A stretch of 64,000 nucleotides of DNA from Alphaproteobacteria bacterium. GTDB lineage: Bacteria > Pseudomonadota > Alphaproteobacteria > Acetobacterales > Acetobacteraceae. The stretch covers positions 81,696 through 145,695 of the forward strand of contig VGDM01000004.1 of NCBI GenBank assembly GCA_016869715.1, written 5' to 3'. Below the pieces are notes generated by a model that was not told the DNA's origin, searched no databases, and saw only the letters and a program-made list of their open reading frames with translations. Made by a program: the position numbers and the translations under genes. This document shows positions 44,020 to 54,286 of the stretch, in pieces (position 1 is the first letter of the stretch; the number at the start of each line of letters is the position of its first letter).

Positions 44020-45502
44020 GGAGCCTGTCTGAGAATTCGCTAGTTTTTTTTCTCCTTATTTCTGATTCATTTGCTTTCATGAGCAAGACCTTCCGAGCGT
44101 GGGATGTGGACCAGGGTTGGCTACTTCCTGCTTCGCTGCATCAGTTTGTACCCCCCAGTCATTTGGCGCATTTTGTGCCAGATACGGTGCGAGAGGCGCT
44201 GGAGCTTTCGGCGATCACGGGCGTCTACACGTCAGAACAGGGACAGCCGCCCTATCATCCAAGTATGCTGGTGGCGCTGCTGCTCTATGGCTATAGCCGG
44301 GGGATTTATTCTTCGCGGCAATTGGCGCGTGCCTACGAGGACCGGTTGACATGATGGCGGTGACTGGGCTGAACAAGCCTGATTTCCACACCATCAGCAC
44401 ATTCCGGCGCCGGCATCCGGTGGCCTTGCGGGGCCTGTTCGTGCAGGTACTGCGGCTTGGCCAGAAGGCAGGGCTGCTCAAGCTTGGCCATGTCGCGGTG
44501 GATGGCACCAAGCTGCGTGCCAATGCCTCTTGACACAAGGCGATGAGCTACAAGCGCATGGCGGAGCAGGAGCGGAGCCTTGAAGCTGAAGTGAAGGCTT
44601 GGCAGGATCAGGCGTAAGCCGCGGATGCGGCGGAAGATGCGCAGCATGGCGCCGATCATCGCGGTGACGAGACACCGGCCTGGATGGCAGATAAGCAGCG
44701 TCGGCTGGAACGCATCCGCGCGGCGAAGGCGCAACTGGAAGCCGAGGCCCGCGCTGGGGCGGATAATAGCGACGCCGACGGGCCTGGCCCTTCCTCTGGC
44801 ATGCAGGAACGCGGCGCGCGCAAGAACCATTCTGCCGACGAAGAGCAATCCGCCACACCGCCAGACCGGGCGCAGCGTAACTTCACTGATGGTGACAGTC
44901 GCATCATACCAAGCTGGGGTGGTTTCATCGCGGGCTATAACGGTCAGATCGCGGTTGATGCCGCGCATCAGATCATCATTGCCGAGCAACTCAGCACCAA
45001 TCCGGCTGACTTCGCGGCCCTGATCCCGCTGGTTGATCAGGCCCACGCCAATCTTGGCCGCAACCTGCGCGAGGTTTCAGGCGATACGGGCTTTGCTACC
45101 GAAGCCAATTTGGCCGCCATGGCAGAGCGCGGCATCAGGGCCTATCTCACGCCCGGCTGCATCAGGCATGGCAAGACCGATCCCACAGCCGGGCGCGTAC
45201 TCAAACGAAAGCCTCTGATGCAGGAAATGGCCGACAAGATCAAACGCGCTGGGCGACGTAGCCGATATCGGCTGCGAAAACAGACCGCCGAGCCGGTATT
45301 CGGTCAGATCAAGCAGCCCAGAGGCTTCCGACAATTCCTCCTCCGAGGGCTTAACCAAGTCAGAGGCGAATGGGCCATGATCTGCACCGCCCACAACATC
45401 CTCAAGCTCCACAAAGCAACAGCATAAACAAGGGAGACACCCACCAAAAACCGCGCTAGTTTTAGTGTAAGAAAAAGCCGAAGGTCATTCTCAGACAGGC
45501 TC
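44020..45502 (+). mobile_element. IS1182-family-like insertion sequence, inactive
   Basis: A 1483-bp element bounded by 17-bp perfect terminal inverted repeats GGAGCCTGTCTGAGAAT (44020-44036 and, inverted, 45486-45502). It carries one transposase gene broken in three places. No direct target duplication was recognised at the ends. The right end abuts the palindromic repeat at 45503, and the left end lies 43 bp from the imuA LexA box. Confidence 0.9.
44079..45427 (+). pseudogene. IS1182-type transposase, frameshifted with two nonsense codons
   Basis: The first part (MSKTFRAWDVDQGWLLPASL ... PYHPSMLVALLLYGYSRGIY) ends at TGA 44352-44354 through a one-base shift. It resumes as MMAVTGLNKPDFHTISTFRR and GHVAVDGTKLRANAS, which runs into TGA 44531-44533, continues in frame as HKAMSYKRMAEQ, and meets TAA 44615-44617. 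The last part holds the catalytic core region (GYNGQIAVDAAHQIIIAEQL; REVSGDTGFATEANLAAM; RGIRAYLTPG) and the C-terminal EPVFGQIKQPRGFRQFLLRG, typical of IS1182/IS4-related DDE transposases. It would encode about 448 aa if repaired and cannot be active as it stands. Confidence 0.92.
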
Positions 45503-45607
45503 CTAGAGCGTGTTGCGTTCAGATGGAAAATCTGAATGCATGAAGATGCTCGCAAAATAACGAGGTAGAGCGGGTTGCGTGAACCCATGTGAACGCAACA
45601 CGCTCTA
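45503..45607 (+). repeat. MITE-like palindromic element, 105 bp
   Basis: Ends are perfect 18-bp inverted repeats: TAGAGCGTGTTGCGTTCA (45503-45520) and TGAACGCAACACGCTCTA (45590-45607). Internal small palindromes include TCAGAT..ATCTGA. It has no coding capacity and can fold into a long hairpin. A second, degenerate copy lies at 13605-13696. Its ends do not match the neighbouring IS1182 repeats, so it is probably mobilised by another transposase or is an RNA-level repeat. Confidence 0.85.
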
Positions 45608-45608
45608 C

Positions 45609-45648
45609 GCCCCCAAGGCCAAGTCTGATAGCTGGTTAAATTGGGGGC
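45609..45648 (+). repeat. 8-bp inverted repeat with 24-bp loop
   Basis: GCCCCCAA (45609-45616) and TTGGGGGC (45641-45648) are perfectly complementary. It sits directly after the MITE-like element in the 323-bp stretch between the IS transposase and the exporter operon; the rest of that stretch (45649-45729) shows nothing recognisable. Confidence 0.5.
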
Positions 45649-45729
45649 AGGTTTACCCCGGCCAAGCCATCTTACAGCCATCTCCATCTCACCCATGCCC
45701 CCTCTCCCGCGGGGAAGCCAAGCGGCGAG

Positions 45730-45747
45730 TGTCATGCTAGGCTGACA
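45730..45747 (+). promoter_or_regulatory. Putative operator just upstream of the exporter operon
   Basis: TGTCA-N8-TGACA ends 2 bp before the ATG of the adaptor gene. The dyad position suggests a repressor site for an efflux operon, but no regulator gene is adjacent. Confidence 0.35.
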
Positions 45748-45749
45748 AC

Positions 45750-46745
45750 ATGCGTGCCCGGATCATCATTCCAATAGTGCTGCTTCTGCTCGGCCTGGCC
45801 GGGGCCTGGTTCTGGCGCGGCCTGTCGCCGGCCATCGCCGTGGCCACCGCGACCACGGGGCCGGCGGTCCAGGCGGTCTATGCCACCGGCAATGTAGAGC
45901 CGGTGCATTGGGCCAAGGTTGGGCCCGCCGTGCGTGCGCGCATCACCGCCGTTTTGGTCGAAGAAGGTGCCCGCGTTGAAGCTGGCCAGCCCATGGCGCA
46001 GTTGGATGATCGCGAAGTGCGCCACCGCGCTGAAGAGGCCGAGGCCCGCGCCCTTTTCGCGCAGGAAGATTTGGCCCGTGTGCGTGCCCTGGTCGCGCGT
46101 GATGTCGCGTCCCGCGCCACGCTTGATCGCGCCGAAGCCGAAGCCCGCGCCGTGCGCGCCGGGGCTGATGCGGCGCAGCGGCGCCTGGATGATTACGTGG
46201 TGCGCGCACCCTCTGCCGGCCTGGTGTTGCGCCGCGATGCCGAGGTGGGGGAGGTTGTGGATACCTCCGCGGCGCTGTTCTGGATTGGCGAGCCAACGCC
46301 ACTCCGCATCACCGCCGAAGTGGATGAGGAAGACATCGCCCAAATCCGCGAAGGCCAACGCGCGCTGCTGCGTGCCGACGCTTTTGCCCGGCAGGTGCTT
46401 ACTGCGACCGTCGCACAAATCACGCCAAAAGGTGACGCAACACGCAAGGCCTATCGCGTACGCCTTGCGCTGCCCAATGACACACCGCTCATGATCGGCA
46501 TGACGGTGGAGGCGAATATCGTGCTGCGCGAAGCCGCCAATGCCATACTGATCCCACCTGCGGCGCTGCGCGGTGATCACGTATTTGTCGCACAAGGTGA
46601 AGTCGCACGGCGGCGCCAGGTGACGGTTGGCGTGCAGGGTCCGCGCGCGGTCGAAATCCGCCAAGGTCTCGCGTCAGGAGATATCGTGGTGCTTGATCCA
46701 CCACAGAGCCTGAAGGATGGGCAGGCGATACGCCTCAAACCATGA
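45750..46745 (+). CDS. HlyD/MacA-type periplasmic adaptor of an ABC exporter
   Basis: A 331-aa membrane fusion protein with an N-terminal anchor helix (IIIPIVLLLLGLAGAWFW). The lipoyl halves are VGPAVRARITAVLVEEGARV and YVVRAPSAGLVLRRDAEVG, flanking a short Ala/Arg/Glu-rich helical hairpin (about residues 85-145). A beta-barrel and a membrane-proximal domain follow. The stop overlaps the permease gene (ATGA). Together with the next two genes it forms a tripartite-type ABC exporter of the MacAB/DevBCA kind; an outer-membrane partner is not encoded here. The substrate is unknown. Confidence 0.88.
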   Translation: MRARIIIPIVLLLLGLAGAWFWRGLSPAIAVATATTGPAVQAVYATGNVEPVHWAKVGPAVRARITAVLVEEGARVEAGQPMAQLDDREVRHRAEEAEARALFAQEDLARVRALVARDVASRATLDRAEAEARAVRAGADAAQRRLDDYVVRAPSAGLVLRRDAEVGEVVDTSAALFWIGEPTPLRITAEVDEEDIAQIREGQRALLRADAFARQVLTATVAQITPKGDATRKAYRVRLALPNDTPLMIGMTVEANIVLREAANAILIPPAALRGDHVFVAQGEVARRRQVTVGVQGPRAVEIRQGLASGDIVVLDPPQSLKDGQAIRLKP

Positions 46746-47986
46746 AGCTGATTTTTGATCTTGCGCGCGGCATGCTTTCCCGCCGGCGCCGGCAGACCCT
46801 GGTATCGGTGATGGGAGTTGCCTTGGGTGTAGCGTTTTTCATCGCCATTGCCTCACTTATGCGTGGTTTTCAGACCTATTTCATCGAACAGGTGATTGAT
46901 GTGCAGCCGCATATCATCGTGAAGGATGAAACGCGCCGCCCACTGCCGCAGGCGGTCGAAATCGCCCATCCTGATGGCGCTGTTGCACTATCCGGCGTGA
47001 AGCCAACCGAACGCATCCGCGGCATCCGCGCCAGCGCCGAGAAAATGGCGATATTGGAAGCCATCCCGGGTGTCTATTCATCGCCCATCCTGACTGGTCA
47101 GGCGTTGCTCCGCTACGGGTCACGCGATGTTTCGGTTTCCATCACCGGCATCGAACCGGCGCGGTATCGCCGAGTCTCAAACCTGGAGAAGGATTTGATC
47201 CAGGGCAGCATGGAAGATTTGCGCAGCACCGCGAATGGCCTGATCATCGGCATTGGGCTTGCGCAAAAACTCGGCGTTGCGCTGGGCGATACCACCATCG
47301 CGGTCTCCCCCAGGGGAATCAGCCTGCAAATGAAGATTGTGGGGATTTTCCGAACCGGGCTCACCACGCTTGATAACCAGGCCGGCTATACGCTGCTCAA
47401 GGTCAATCAAATCCTGCAGCACCGGCCCAATGTGGTCAATCAAATACTGCTGCGGCTGAATGATGTGACAGAGGCGGAAGCCCTGGCGCGGCAGATCGAA
47501 GCGCGCTTTGGCGATAGGTCCGAAAGCTGGGAAGAACAGAACCGAAATGTGCTGACGGTTTTCGTCATTCAAAACGCCATCATGTATAGCGTCACCGGAG
47601 CCATTTTATTGGTCGCGGCTTTTGGGATTTACAATATCATCTCGACAGTGGTGTTCGAGAAAACGCGCGACATCGCCATCCTGAAATCGCTTGGCTTTAC
47701 GGAAGGCGATATCCAATGGCTGTTTCTGTTGCAAGGCATGATTGCGGGGCTGCTGGGCGCGGTACTTGGCTGCGTGCTCGGCCAGATCATGATCGAAGGC
47801 CTGGCGCAGATACGCTTCAATACGGAAACACCGGCAGGGAATGACCGCTTTCTACTCGCGCAAGATTGGCGGATTTTTGCGGTCGCTTCCTTCTTCGCGC
47901 TGCTCTCGGCCAGCATCGCCGCCGTGGTGCCGGCGCGCCGCGCCGCGCGGCTTGACCCCGTGCAGACCATTCGCGGCGCGGCATGA
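46742..47986 (+). CDS. FtsX/MacB-type ABC transporter permease
   Basis: A 414-aa inner-membrane protein with the FtsX-like topology: a first helix (RQTLVSVMGVALGVAFFIAI), a large periplasmic domain (about residues 45-265), and three C-terminal helices (AIMYSVTGAILLVAAFGIYN; GMIAGLLGAVLGCVLGQIM; AVASFFALLSASIAAVVPA). The terminal PARRAARLDPVQTIR is typical of LolC/MacB permeases. ATGA overlaps with both neighbours indicate one operon. Lipoprotein, peptide or small-molecule export are all possible. Confidence 0.9.
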   Translation: MKLIFDLARGMLSRRRRQTLVSVMGVALGVAFFIAIASLMRGFQTYFIEQVIDVQPHIIVKDETRRPLPQAVEIAHPDGAVALSGVKPTERIRGIRASAEKMAILEAIPGVYSSPILTGQALLRYGSRDVSVSITGIEPARYRRVSNLEKDLIQGSMEDLRSTANGLIIGIGLAQKLGVALGDTTIAVSPRGISLQMKIVGIFRTGLTTLDNQAGYTLLKVNQILQHRPNVVNQILLRLNDVTEAEALARQIEARFGDRSESWEEQNRNVLTVFVIQNAIMYSVTGAILLVAAFGIYNIISTVVFEKTRDIAILKSLGFTEGDIQWLFLLQGMIAGLLGAVLGCVLGQIMIEGLAQIRFNTETPAGNDRFLLAQDWRIFAVASFFALLSASIAAVVPARRAARLDPVQTIRGAA

Positions 47987-48663
47987 CCACCTCTCCGCCT
48001 TTGCTGGAAGCGCAGCACATCACGCGCCGCCTGCCGGAAGGGGTCACGCTGGTGGCGGATGCGTCGGTGAAGGTGGAGCGCGGCGAATTCATCGCCATCA
48101 CCGGGCCATCCGGGTCGGGGAAATCATCGCTGCTTTATCTGCTGGGATTATTGGATCGCCCGACCGAAGGCCGCGTGTTGCTGGAAGGCCGCGACACGGC
48201 AAGCCTGAACGCGGCGGAGCTTGCAAATCGTCGCCTCGCACGGCTTGGCTTCGTATTTCAATTCCATTTCCTGCTGCCGGAATTCTCCACGCTGGATAAT
48301 GTGCTGATCCCGATCCGCCGGCTTGGCCGCCTGAAGGATGCGGCGGCGCGTGCGCAGGCGATGAAGCTGCTGGAAGCGCTTGGCATGGCCGACGCAGCAG
48401 CGAAATTGCCGGAGCAGCTTTCTGGCGGCATGCGGCAACGCGCCGCCATCGCCCGCGCCCTGGCCAATGACCCTGCGATTATCCTGGCCGATGAACCGAC
48501 CGGCAATCTGGACACACGCAATGCCGCCGCGGTTTTCGATATTTTCCGGCACCTTGCGGCGGAAGAAGGCCGCGCCATTCTTGTGGTGACGCATGATGCG
48601 GAGCTCGCGAAACGCACAACGCGGCGGGTGCATTTGGTGGATGGGCGGATCGTCAGCTCTTGA
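47983..48663 (+). CDS. ABC transporter ATP-binding protein (LolD/MacB-NBD-like)
   Basis: A 226-aa nucleotide-binding subunit with Walker A GPSGSGKSS, Q-loop RLGFVFQFHFLLPEF, signature LSGGMRQRAAIARAL, Walker B AIILADEPTGNLD and switch His in VVTHDAEL. The single NBD pairs with the FtsX-type permease encoded just upstream. Last gene of the exporter operon; convergent with lepA across an 82-bp gap. Confidence 0.93.
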   Translation: MTTSPPLLEAQHITRRLPEGVTLVADASVKVERGEFIAITGPSGSGKSSLLYLLGLLDRPTEGRVLLEGRDTASLNAAELANRRLARLGFVFQFHFLLPEFSTLDNVLIPIRRLGRLKDAAARAQAMKLLEALGMADAAAKLPEQLSGGMRQRAAIARALANDPAIILADEPTGNLDTRNAAAVFDIFRHLAAEEGRAILVVTHDAELAKRTTRRVHLVDGRIVSS

Positions 48664-48745
48664 GCGAAATCACAGGCAAGGGAGCAAATCGATCCATTGG
48701 TCGTTGAAATGTGAAGGGTTGCCACGGAAAGCAAAATAAGCTGCG

Positions 48746-50551
48746 TCAGCTATCCATTTTCAGCGCGGCAATGAAGGCGCTTTGTGGGATTTCCACCTTG
48801 CCGAATTGCCGCATGCGCTTCTTGCCTTCCTTCTGCTTTTCCAAAAGCTTGCGCTTGCGGCTGATATCCCCACCATAGCATTTAGCCGTCACATCCTTGG
48901 ACAGGGCTGAGATTGTCTCACGCGCAACCACGCGCCCGCCAATTGCTGCCTGGATGGGAATTTTGAACAATTGGCGGGGGATCAATTCCTTCAATTTCTC
49001 GCAAATCTGCCGCCCGCGCCTTTCCGCCTGCGCACGATGCGCCAAGAAGGATAGCGCATCCACCGGTTCGTTATTCACCAGGATGGAAATTTTCACCAGA
49101 TCGCCTTCCTCATAGCCATCCATCTGGTAATCGAAGGAAGCATAACCGCGCGATATGGATTTCAGCCTGTCATAGAAATCGAACACCACCTCATTCAATG
49201 GTATCCGATAGACCAGCATGGCGCGGGAGCCGACATAGGTCAGTTCCACCTGCTGCCCGCGGCGTTCATTGCACAGCGCCAAAACAGAACCCAAATAATC
49301 ATCAGGCAACATGATGGTCGCCTTGATCCAGGGTTCTTCAATGTGATCCAGCACGCTGCCATCAGGCATATCGGCGGGGTTGTGCAATTCGAACATCTCG
49401 CCATTCGTCTTGTGCACCTTATACACCACCGAAGGCGCCGTCGCGATCAGATCAAGGTCGAATTCGCGGGATAATCTTTCTTGCACAATCTCCAGATGTA
49501 AAAGGCCAAGGAAGCCGCAGCGAAAACCAAAGCCAAGTGCGGCGCTGGTTTCGGGTTCATAATGGAAGGACGCGTCATTCAGCCGCAACTTGCCAAGTGA
49601 TTCGCGTAGCTTTTCGAAATCATCCGCATCCACAGGGTAAAGCCCGCACCACACCACAGGAACGGAAGGCTTGAAGCCGGCCAAAGCCTCGGCGGCCGAA
49701 TTGCGATCATCGGTGATGGTGTCGCCAACATTGGTATCGGCCACGGTTTTAATGGCGGCTGTCAGATACCCCATCTCACCGGGCCCAAGGCATTCCACCG
49801 GCGCCAGCTTTGGCGTGAAGACACCAACCTGTTCAATGGTATGCACCGAACCGGATGACATCATGCGAATGCGCTGGCCCTTGCGCAAATGCCCATCCTT
49901 CACGCGCACCAGGATGATGACGCCAAGATAGGCATCATACCAGCTATCCACCAAAAGCGCCTTGGTGGTGGCGGATGCATCACCTTTCGGCGGCGGCAGG
50001 CGTTCCACAATGGCTTCCAGTACGCCTTCAATGTTGAGGCCCGTCTTGGCGCTGATCATCACCGCATCCGAAGTATCAAGCCCAATCACATCTTCGATCT
50101 GCTGCTTGACGCGATCAGGTTCCGCTGCCGGTAGGTCAATCTTGTTCAGCACCGGCACAATCTCATGCCCCGCATCAACCGCCTGATAGACATTGGCGAG
50201 TGTTTGCGCCTCAACCCCCTGTGACGCATCCACCACGAGAAGCGAGCCTTCACAGGCGGCAAGTGACCGGCTGACTTCATAGGCGAAGTCCACATGGCCT
50301 GGCGTGTCCATCAAATTCAGCACATAGGTTTTGCCATCCTTGGCGGGATAGGCCAGTCGGACGGTCTGTGCCTTGATGGTGATGCCGCGCTCACGCTCCA
50401 GCTCCATATTATCCAGCACCTGTTCCTTCATTTCGCGCGCGGAAAGCGCGCCGGTCTGCTGGATCAACCGGTCAGCAAGGGTGGATTTCCCGTGATCAAT
50501 ATGGGCAATGATCGAGAAATTGCGGATCAGCGAAAGCGGCGTGTCAGTCAT
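48746..50551 (-). CDS. lepA: Elongation factor 4 (LepA)
   Basis: Ribosome-binding GTPase of 601 aa, the family length. G1 [18 protein letters not shown], switch [18 protein letters not shown]3 [16 protein letters not shown] and G4 [13 protein letters not shown] are all intact, as are the LepA-specific C-terminal positions [23 protein letters not shown] 50551 gives the usual N-terminus [14 protein letters not shown]; upstream codons in frame are not conserved. Confidence 0.97.
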   Translation of the reverse strand: MTDTPLSLIRNFSIIAHIDHGKSTLADRLIQQTGALSAREMKEQVLDNMELERERGITIKAQTVRLAYPAKDGKTYVLNLMDTPGHVDFAYEVSRSLAACEGSLLVVDASQGVEAQTLANVYQAVDAGHEIVPVLNKIDLPAAEPDRVKQQIEDVIGLDTSDAVMISAKTGLNIEGVLEAIVERLPPPKGDASATTKALLVDSWYDAYLGVIILVRVKDGHLRKGQRIRMMSSGSVHTIEQVGVFTPKLAPVECLGPGEMGYLTAAIKTVADTNVGDTITDDRNSAAEALAGFKPSVPVVWCGLYPVDADDFEKLRESLGKLRLNDASFHYEPETSAALGFGFRCGFLGLLHLEIVQERLSREFDLDLIATAPSVVYKVHKTNGEMFELHNPADMPDGSVLDHIEEPWIKATIMLPDDYLGSVLALCNERRGQQVELTYVGSRAMLVYRIPLNEVVFDFYDRLKSISRGYASFDYQMDGYEEGDLVKISILVNNEPVDALSFLAHRAQAERRGRQICEKLKELIPRQLFKIPIQAAIGGRVVARETISALSKDVTAKCYGGDISRKRKLLEKQKEGKKRMRQFGKVEIPQSAFIAALKMDS

Positions 50552-50638
50552 GATGGTCCCGGGGAGGCCAGCGCGGCGTAGCGCTGGCGTTTTCAGAGGC
50601 GGAGATAAGGCAGCAGGCCCGGAAGTCAAACGCCCATG

Positions 50639-51814
50639 TTAGCGCGGGCGAGGTAGCAAGGGGGCTAACCTCCACATTGCCCAGGCCCCAAGTAGCGGGC
50701 CTATGCCCAACAAGGCGAAACCCGCCGACATCCCGAGCATTTCCATGGCACGCGGCAAGGCCCAAATGGTGCTCGCCGTCAGCAAAAAGCCAAGCGCCGT
50801 TTGCACGGTCAGCATGGTGCCAACGTAATCGGGCGACGACAGGCTCACGATGCAGGCGGAAAACTGCGCGGAATCGGCCACGACGGTCAGCCCCCAGATG
50901 AAGGCGATCGCCAGCGCCAGCATGGGCCAGGCGCTGGCCGGCCCGATCAGCAGCGCGCAGGAACCCGAAGCCAGCATGCAGGCTCCGGCCACCTTGGCGC
51001 GATTCCAGCGATCCGCGGCGAGCCCCGTCAGGATGCAGCCCAGCGCGCCAGCGGCCACCACGGCGAAAACCCAGGGGCCGATGGCCGGACTTTCCAGCAC
51101 CGCTGCCAGAAAAACCCCGATCCAAGCCCACATGGCATAGAGTTCCCACATATGCCCAAGATACCCCAGATTGGCCAAGCGCAGCCCCTTATTGCGCCAG
51201 GCTTCCAGCATCTGCGCCGGGCGAAAGGGCGGGCGGGCGCCAAGCAAAGGCCCCGGCTGAAACCCCAGGATCAGCAGGCCGCCAAGCGCCGCCAGCACCC
51301 CTGCGCCCCCATAGGCCGCGCGCCAATCCAAAGCCCCAACCAGGGATGGCAGCGCATGTGGCAGCGCGGAACCAAGCGTCACCGCACCCACCACCAGCCC
51401 GATCAGTAGCCCTAAATCGCCCTTGGCCCAGGAGGCAGCGAGCTTCATCCCAACCGGATAAACCCCCGCCATGGCCGCACCGGCGATGAAGCGGAGCAGC
51501 AGCGCCACATCGCCCGCCGGCGCAACCATTGTTTGCGAGAGCGTCGCCACCGCCGCCAGCAAGGCGCAGCCCAGAAACAACCAGCGCGCCGGCCAACGAT
51601 CCGCCAACGAAAAAACGGCACTCACCAAAGTGCCGACAACGAAGCCCAATTGCACGCAGGCGGTCAGCCAGGCGGCGCGGCTGGGCGCAGTTAGCCCCTC
51701 TGCCAACAGCGCCGGCACTGCGGCAGTGCCGGCGAACCAGACGGAAAGCGTCAGCGCAATCGCGCCCACCAACAGCGCCATATTGCGGCGCTTGCTGGCG
51801 GGCTGGGCGCTCAT
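50639..51814 (-). CDS. Major facilitator superfamily transporter
   Basis: A 391-aa, 12-helix transporter without N-terminal signal (MALLVGAIALTLSVWFAGTAA first helix). The loop ADRWPARWLFLGCALLAA fits the MFS motif A region between helices 2 and 3, and a second copy appears as AADRWNRAKVAGACMLA. The start overlaps the pheT stop (ATGA), implying co-transcription with pheST although the function is unrelated. Substrate unknown. Confidence 0.85.
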   Translation of the reverse strand: MSAQPASKRRNMALLVGAIALTLSVWFAGTAAVPALLAEGLTAPSRAAWLTACVQLGFVVGTLVSAVFSLADRWPARWLFLGCALLAAVATLSQTMVAPAGDVALLLRFIAGAAMAGVYPVGMKLAASWAKGDLGLLIGLVVGAVTLGSALPHALPSLVGALDWRAAYGGAGVLAALGGLLILGFQPGPLLGARPPFRPAQMLEAWRNKGLRLANLGYLGHMWELYAMWAWIGVFLAAVLESPAIGPWVFAVVAAGALGCILTGLAADRWNRAKVAGACMLASGSCALLIGPASAWPMLALAIAFIWGLTVVADSAQFSACIVSLSSPDYVGTMLTVQTALGFLLTASTIWALPRAMEMLGMSAGFALLGIGPLLGAWAMWRLAPLLPRPR

Positions 51815-54282
51815 GCGCGCAACACGGCCCCCGTCGCCTTCGTCACCGCCGCCACAATCTTATCAGCCACGGCTTCGATTTGCGCATCGGTCAGTGTGGT
51901 CTCACGCGGCTGGATCGTGGCTTGCAGGGCAAGGCTCACCTTGCCCGGCGGCAGCTTATCCCCCGCATAACGGTCAAACAGCCCGACTTCCGTGATCAGC
52001 GTCCGTTCAGCCCCGCGCGCGGCACGGATCAGCGCCTCGGCGGCCACCCCCTCATCCACCAGGAAGGCAAAATCGCGCCGGAGCGGCTGGAAGGCGGGCA
52101 AATCAGGCGCGCCCTTCTTGCGGCGCTTGGGTTCCGGGATGGCATCCAGGAATACCTCAAACGCTGCCGCCGGGCCGGGCAGGTCGAGCGCGGCCAGCAT
52201 GCGCGGATGGATTTCGCCAAAGCTCGCGAGTACGGTTCTCGGCCCCTGACGGACCTGGCCTGAACGGCCAGGATGGTAAAAGCCCGGCGCATCAGCGGTG
52301 ACGGAAAGGGCCGCCATGGGCAGGCCAAGTGCCGCCAGCACCGCCAGGGCATCGCCCTTGGCATCCAAGGCATCCACACCGCGCGCTGCTTCCGCCCAAT
52401 GGCGCGCTGTGGCGCCATGGCGCACGCCCGCGGCAATCGCGGCCTGGCCATCCGGCGTCACATCCTGATAGGCCGCACCGATTTCACACAGTGCCACATC
52501 AGCAACGCCGCGCGCCGCATTGCGCCCCGCCGCCAGCAGCAGGGATGCCACCGGCGTTGGCCGCATCTGGTCCAAATCTTCCGCGATGGGGTTTTCCAGG
52601 CGTAGCGCTGGCGGGGTTTCACCGAAAAGTGCGGCGGTTTTGGATTCCATGAAGGCGAAGGTCACCGCTTCCTGCATGCCACGCGCTGCCAGCACTCGCC
52701 GCGCGAGGGATGCGCGCGCCTGCTTCGGCGTGAAGGCCGGCAGGGGGATGATGCCGCTCACGGGCAGCGATACCGGCGCGATGGTATTAAGGCCGCGAAT
52801 CCGCAGCACTTCCTCAATCAAATCGCATTCCGGTTCGATCTCGGCGCAGCCTTCCGCCGCTGCCTTGGCGCGTTCCGGGCTGAGTTCGGCAGCCTGCGCG
52901 AGTACCCCCTTGCCCGCCACATCATTGCGCCAGCTTGGCACATTGACGGTGACGCGCGCCGCATCCCGCGCGGCCACGGTGAAGCCAAGGCTTTGCAGAA
53001 TTTCAATGGCGCGATCCGGCGCCACATCATCGCCGCCATAACTTGCTAGGCGTTCAAAGCGCAGGCTCGCCTGGCGCTGCCAGGCCGGTTCGGGGCCAGC
53101 GCCGACGATTTCACTGGCCTCGCCGCCACAAATCTCGATCATCGCTTGCGTCGCGAGATCAAGGGCCAAGCGCGGCAGCGCCTGATCCACACCGCGTTCA
53201 AAACGCACGCGGGCATCGGTGCGGACATCATGGCGGCGCCCTGAAAGGGCGATGCGCACGGGGTCAAAAACCGCGCATTCGATGAAGCAGTCGGTGGTGG
53301 CTTCATCGCAGCCCGTCGCTTCGCCACCGATAATGCCGCCAAGCGCTTCCGGCCCGGCCGCATCGGCGATGATGCCATCTTCCGGCGTCAATTCATACGT
53401 CTTGCCATTCAGCGCCAGCAGGCTTTCGCCTTCCCGCGCCATGCGCATGGTCAGCGTCTTGCCACGCACCTTCGCCACATCAAACACATGCAAGGGCCGG
53501 CCAAGGCCGAAGGTGAAAAGATTGGTCACATCCACCAGCGCATTGATCGGGCGTTGGCCAATCGCGGTCAGCCAATCCTGCAGCCATTTCGGCGAAGGCC
53601 CGTTCTTCACACCGCGAATGGCGCGGCCCAGCACGTAATCACAGGCACGCGGATCAGCGATTTCCCAGGTAAGCGGTGAAGCATAGGCGGGCTTGATCGC
53701 AGGCGTTGGTAGCGGCTTCAACCGCCCAAGCCCGGCCGCAGCCAAATCCCGCGCCACGCCATGCACGGAAAGCGCATCGCCGCGATTGGGCGTCACGCTG
53801 ATTTCAATGATCGGGTCATCAAGCCCTGCCCAGCGCACATAGGCTTCACCCAGCGGTGCTTCCGCCGGCAAATCCACAATGCCGCTGTGATCATCACCAA
53901 GGCCCATTTCGCGGGCGGAGAGCATCATGGCTTCTGATTTCACGCCGCGAATTTCGCCGGCCTTCAGCGTAATGCCAGTGCCGGGAATGAAAGCGCCTGG
54001 CAAAGCCGCCACACCCTTCATGCCGGCGCGCGCATTGGGCGCACCGCAGACGACGGACAGCAGCTTGCCATCGCCCGTATCAACCTTCAGTGCGCGCAGC
54101 CGATCCGCATTGGGGTGCTGTGCCGCTTCCACCACATGGGCGATGCGAAAATGCGCGAGTGCTGCGCCGCGATCTTCAACACCCTCAACCTCAAGCCCTA
54201 TGGTATTGAGTGCGGTCAGGATCTCATCCAGCGCGGCATTTGTTTCAAGATGCGCGTTCAGCCAGGAAAGGGTGAATTTCAT
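51811..54282 (-). CDS. pheT: Phenylalanine-tRNA ligase beta subunit
   Basis: An 823-aa subunit of the (alpha-beta)2 synthetase. It begins MKFTLSWLNAHLETNAAL; the N-terminal tRNA-binding (EMAP/OB) domain spans about residues 40-150 (VVEAAQHPNADRLRALKVDTG). The B3/B4 editing domain follows (YELTPEDGIIADAAGPEALGG), then the B5 domain and catalytic-like core, and a C-terminal anticodon-binding FDX domain (PLRRDFAFLVDEGVAAEALI). The editing and structural domains look complete. pheS lies 4 bp upstream. Confidence 0.96.
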   Translation of the reverse strand: MKFTLSWLNAHLETNAALDEILTALNTIGLEVEGVEDRGAALAHFRIAHVVEAAQHPNADRLRALKVDTGDGKLLSVVCGAPNARAGMKGVAALPGAFIPGTGITLKAGEIRGVKSEAMMLSAREMGLGDDHSGIVDLPAEAPLGEAYVRWAGLDDPIIEISVTPNRGDALSVHGVARDLAAAGLGRLKPLPTPAIKPAYASPLTWEIADPRACDYVLGRAIRGVKNGPSPKWLQDWLTAIGQRPINALVDVTNLFTFGLGRPLHVFDVAKVRGKTLTMRMAREGESLLALNGKTYELTPEDGIIADAAGPEALGGIIGGEATGCDEATTDCFIECAVFDPVRIALSGRRHDVRTDARVRFERGVDQALPRLALDLATQAMIEICGGEASEIVGAGPEPAWQRQASLRFERLASYGGDDVAPDRAIEILQSLGFTVAARDAARVTVNVPSWRNDVAGKGVLAQAAELSPERAKAAAEGCAEIEPECDLIEEVLRIRGLNTIAPVSLPVSGIIPLPAFTPKQARASLARRVLAARGMQEAVTFAFMESKTAALFGETPPALRLENPIAEDLDQMRPTPVASLLLAAGRNAARGVADVALCEIGAAYQDVTPDGQAAIAAGVRHGATARHWAEAARGVDALDAKGDALAVLAALGLPMAALSVTADAPGFYHPGRSGQVRQGPRTVLASFGEIHPRMLAALDLPGPAAAFEVFLDAIPEPKRRKKGAPDLPAFQPLRRDFAFLVDEGVAAEALIRAARGAERTLITEVGLFDRYAGDKLPPGKVSLALQATIQPRETTLTDAQIEAVADKIVAAVTKATGAVLRA

Positions 54283-54286
54283 CGCC

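Noticed and set aside
44333..45046. Open frame antisense to the IS transposase
   Set aside because: Shadow of the broken transposase; no recognisable passenger gene.
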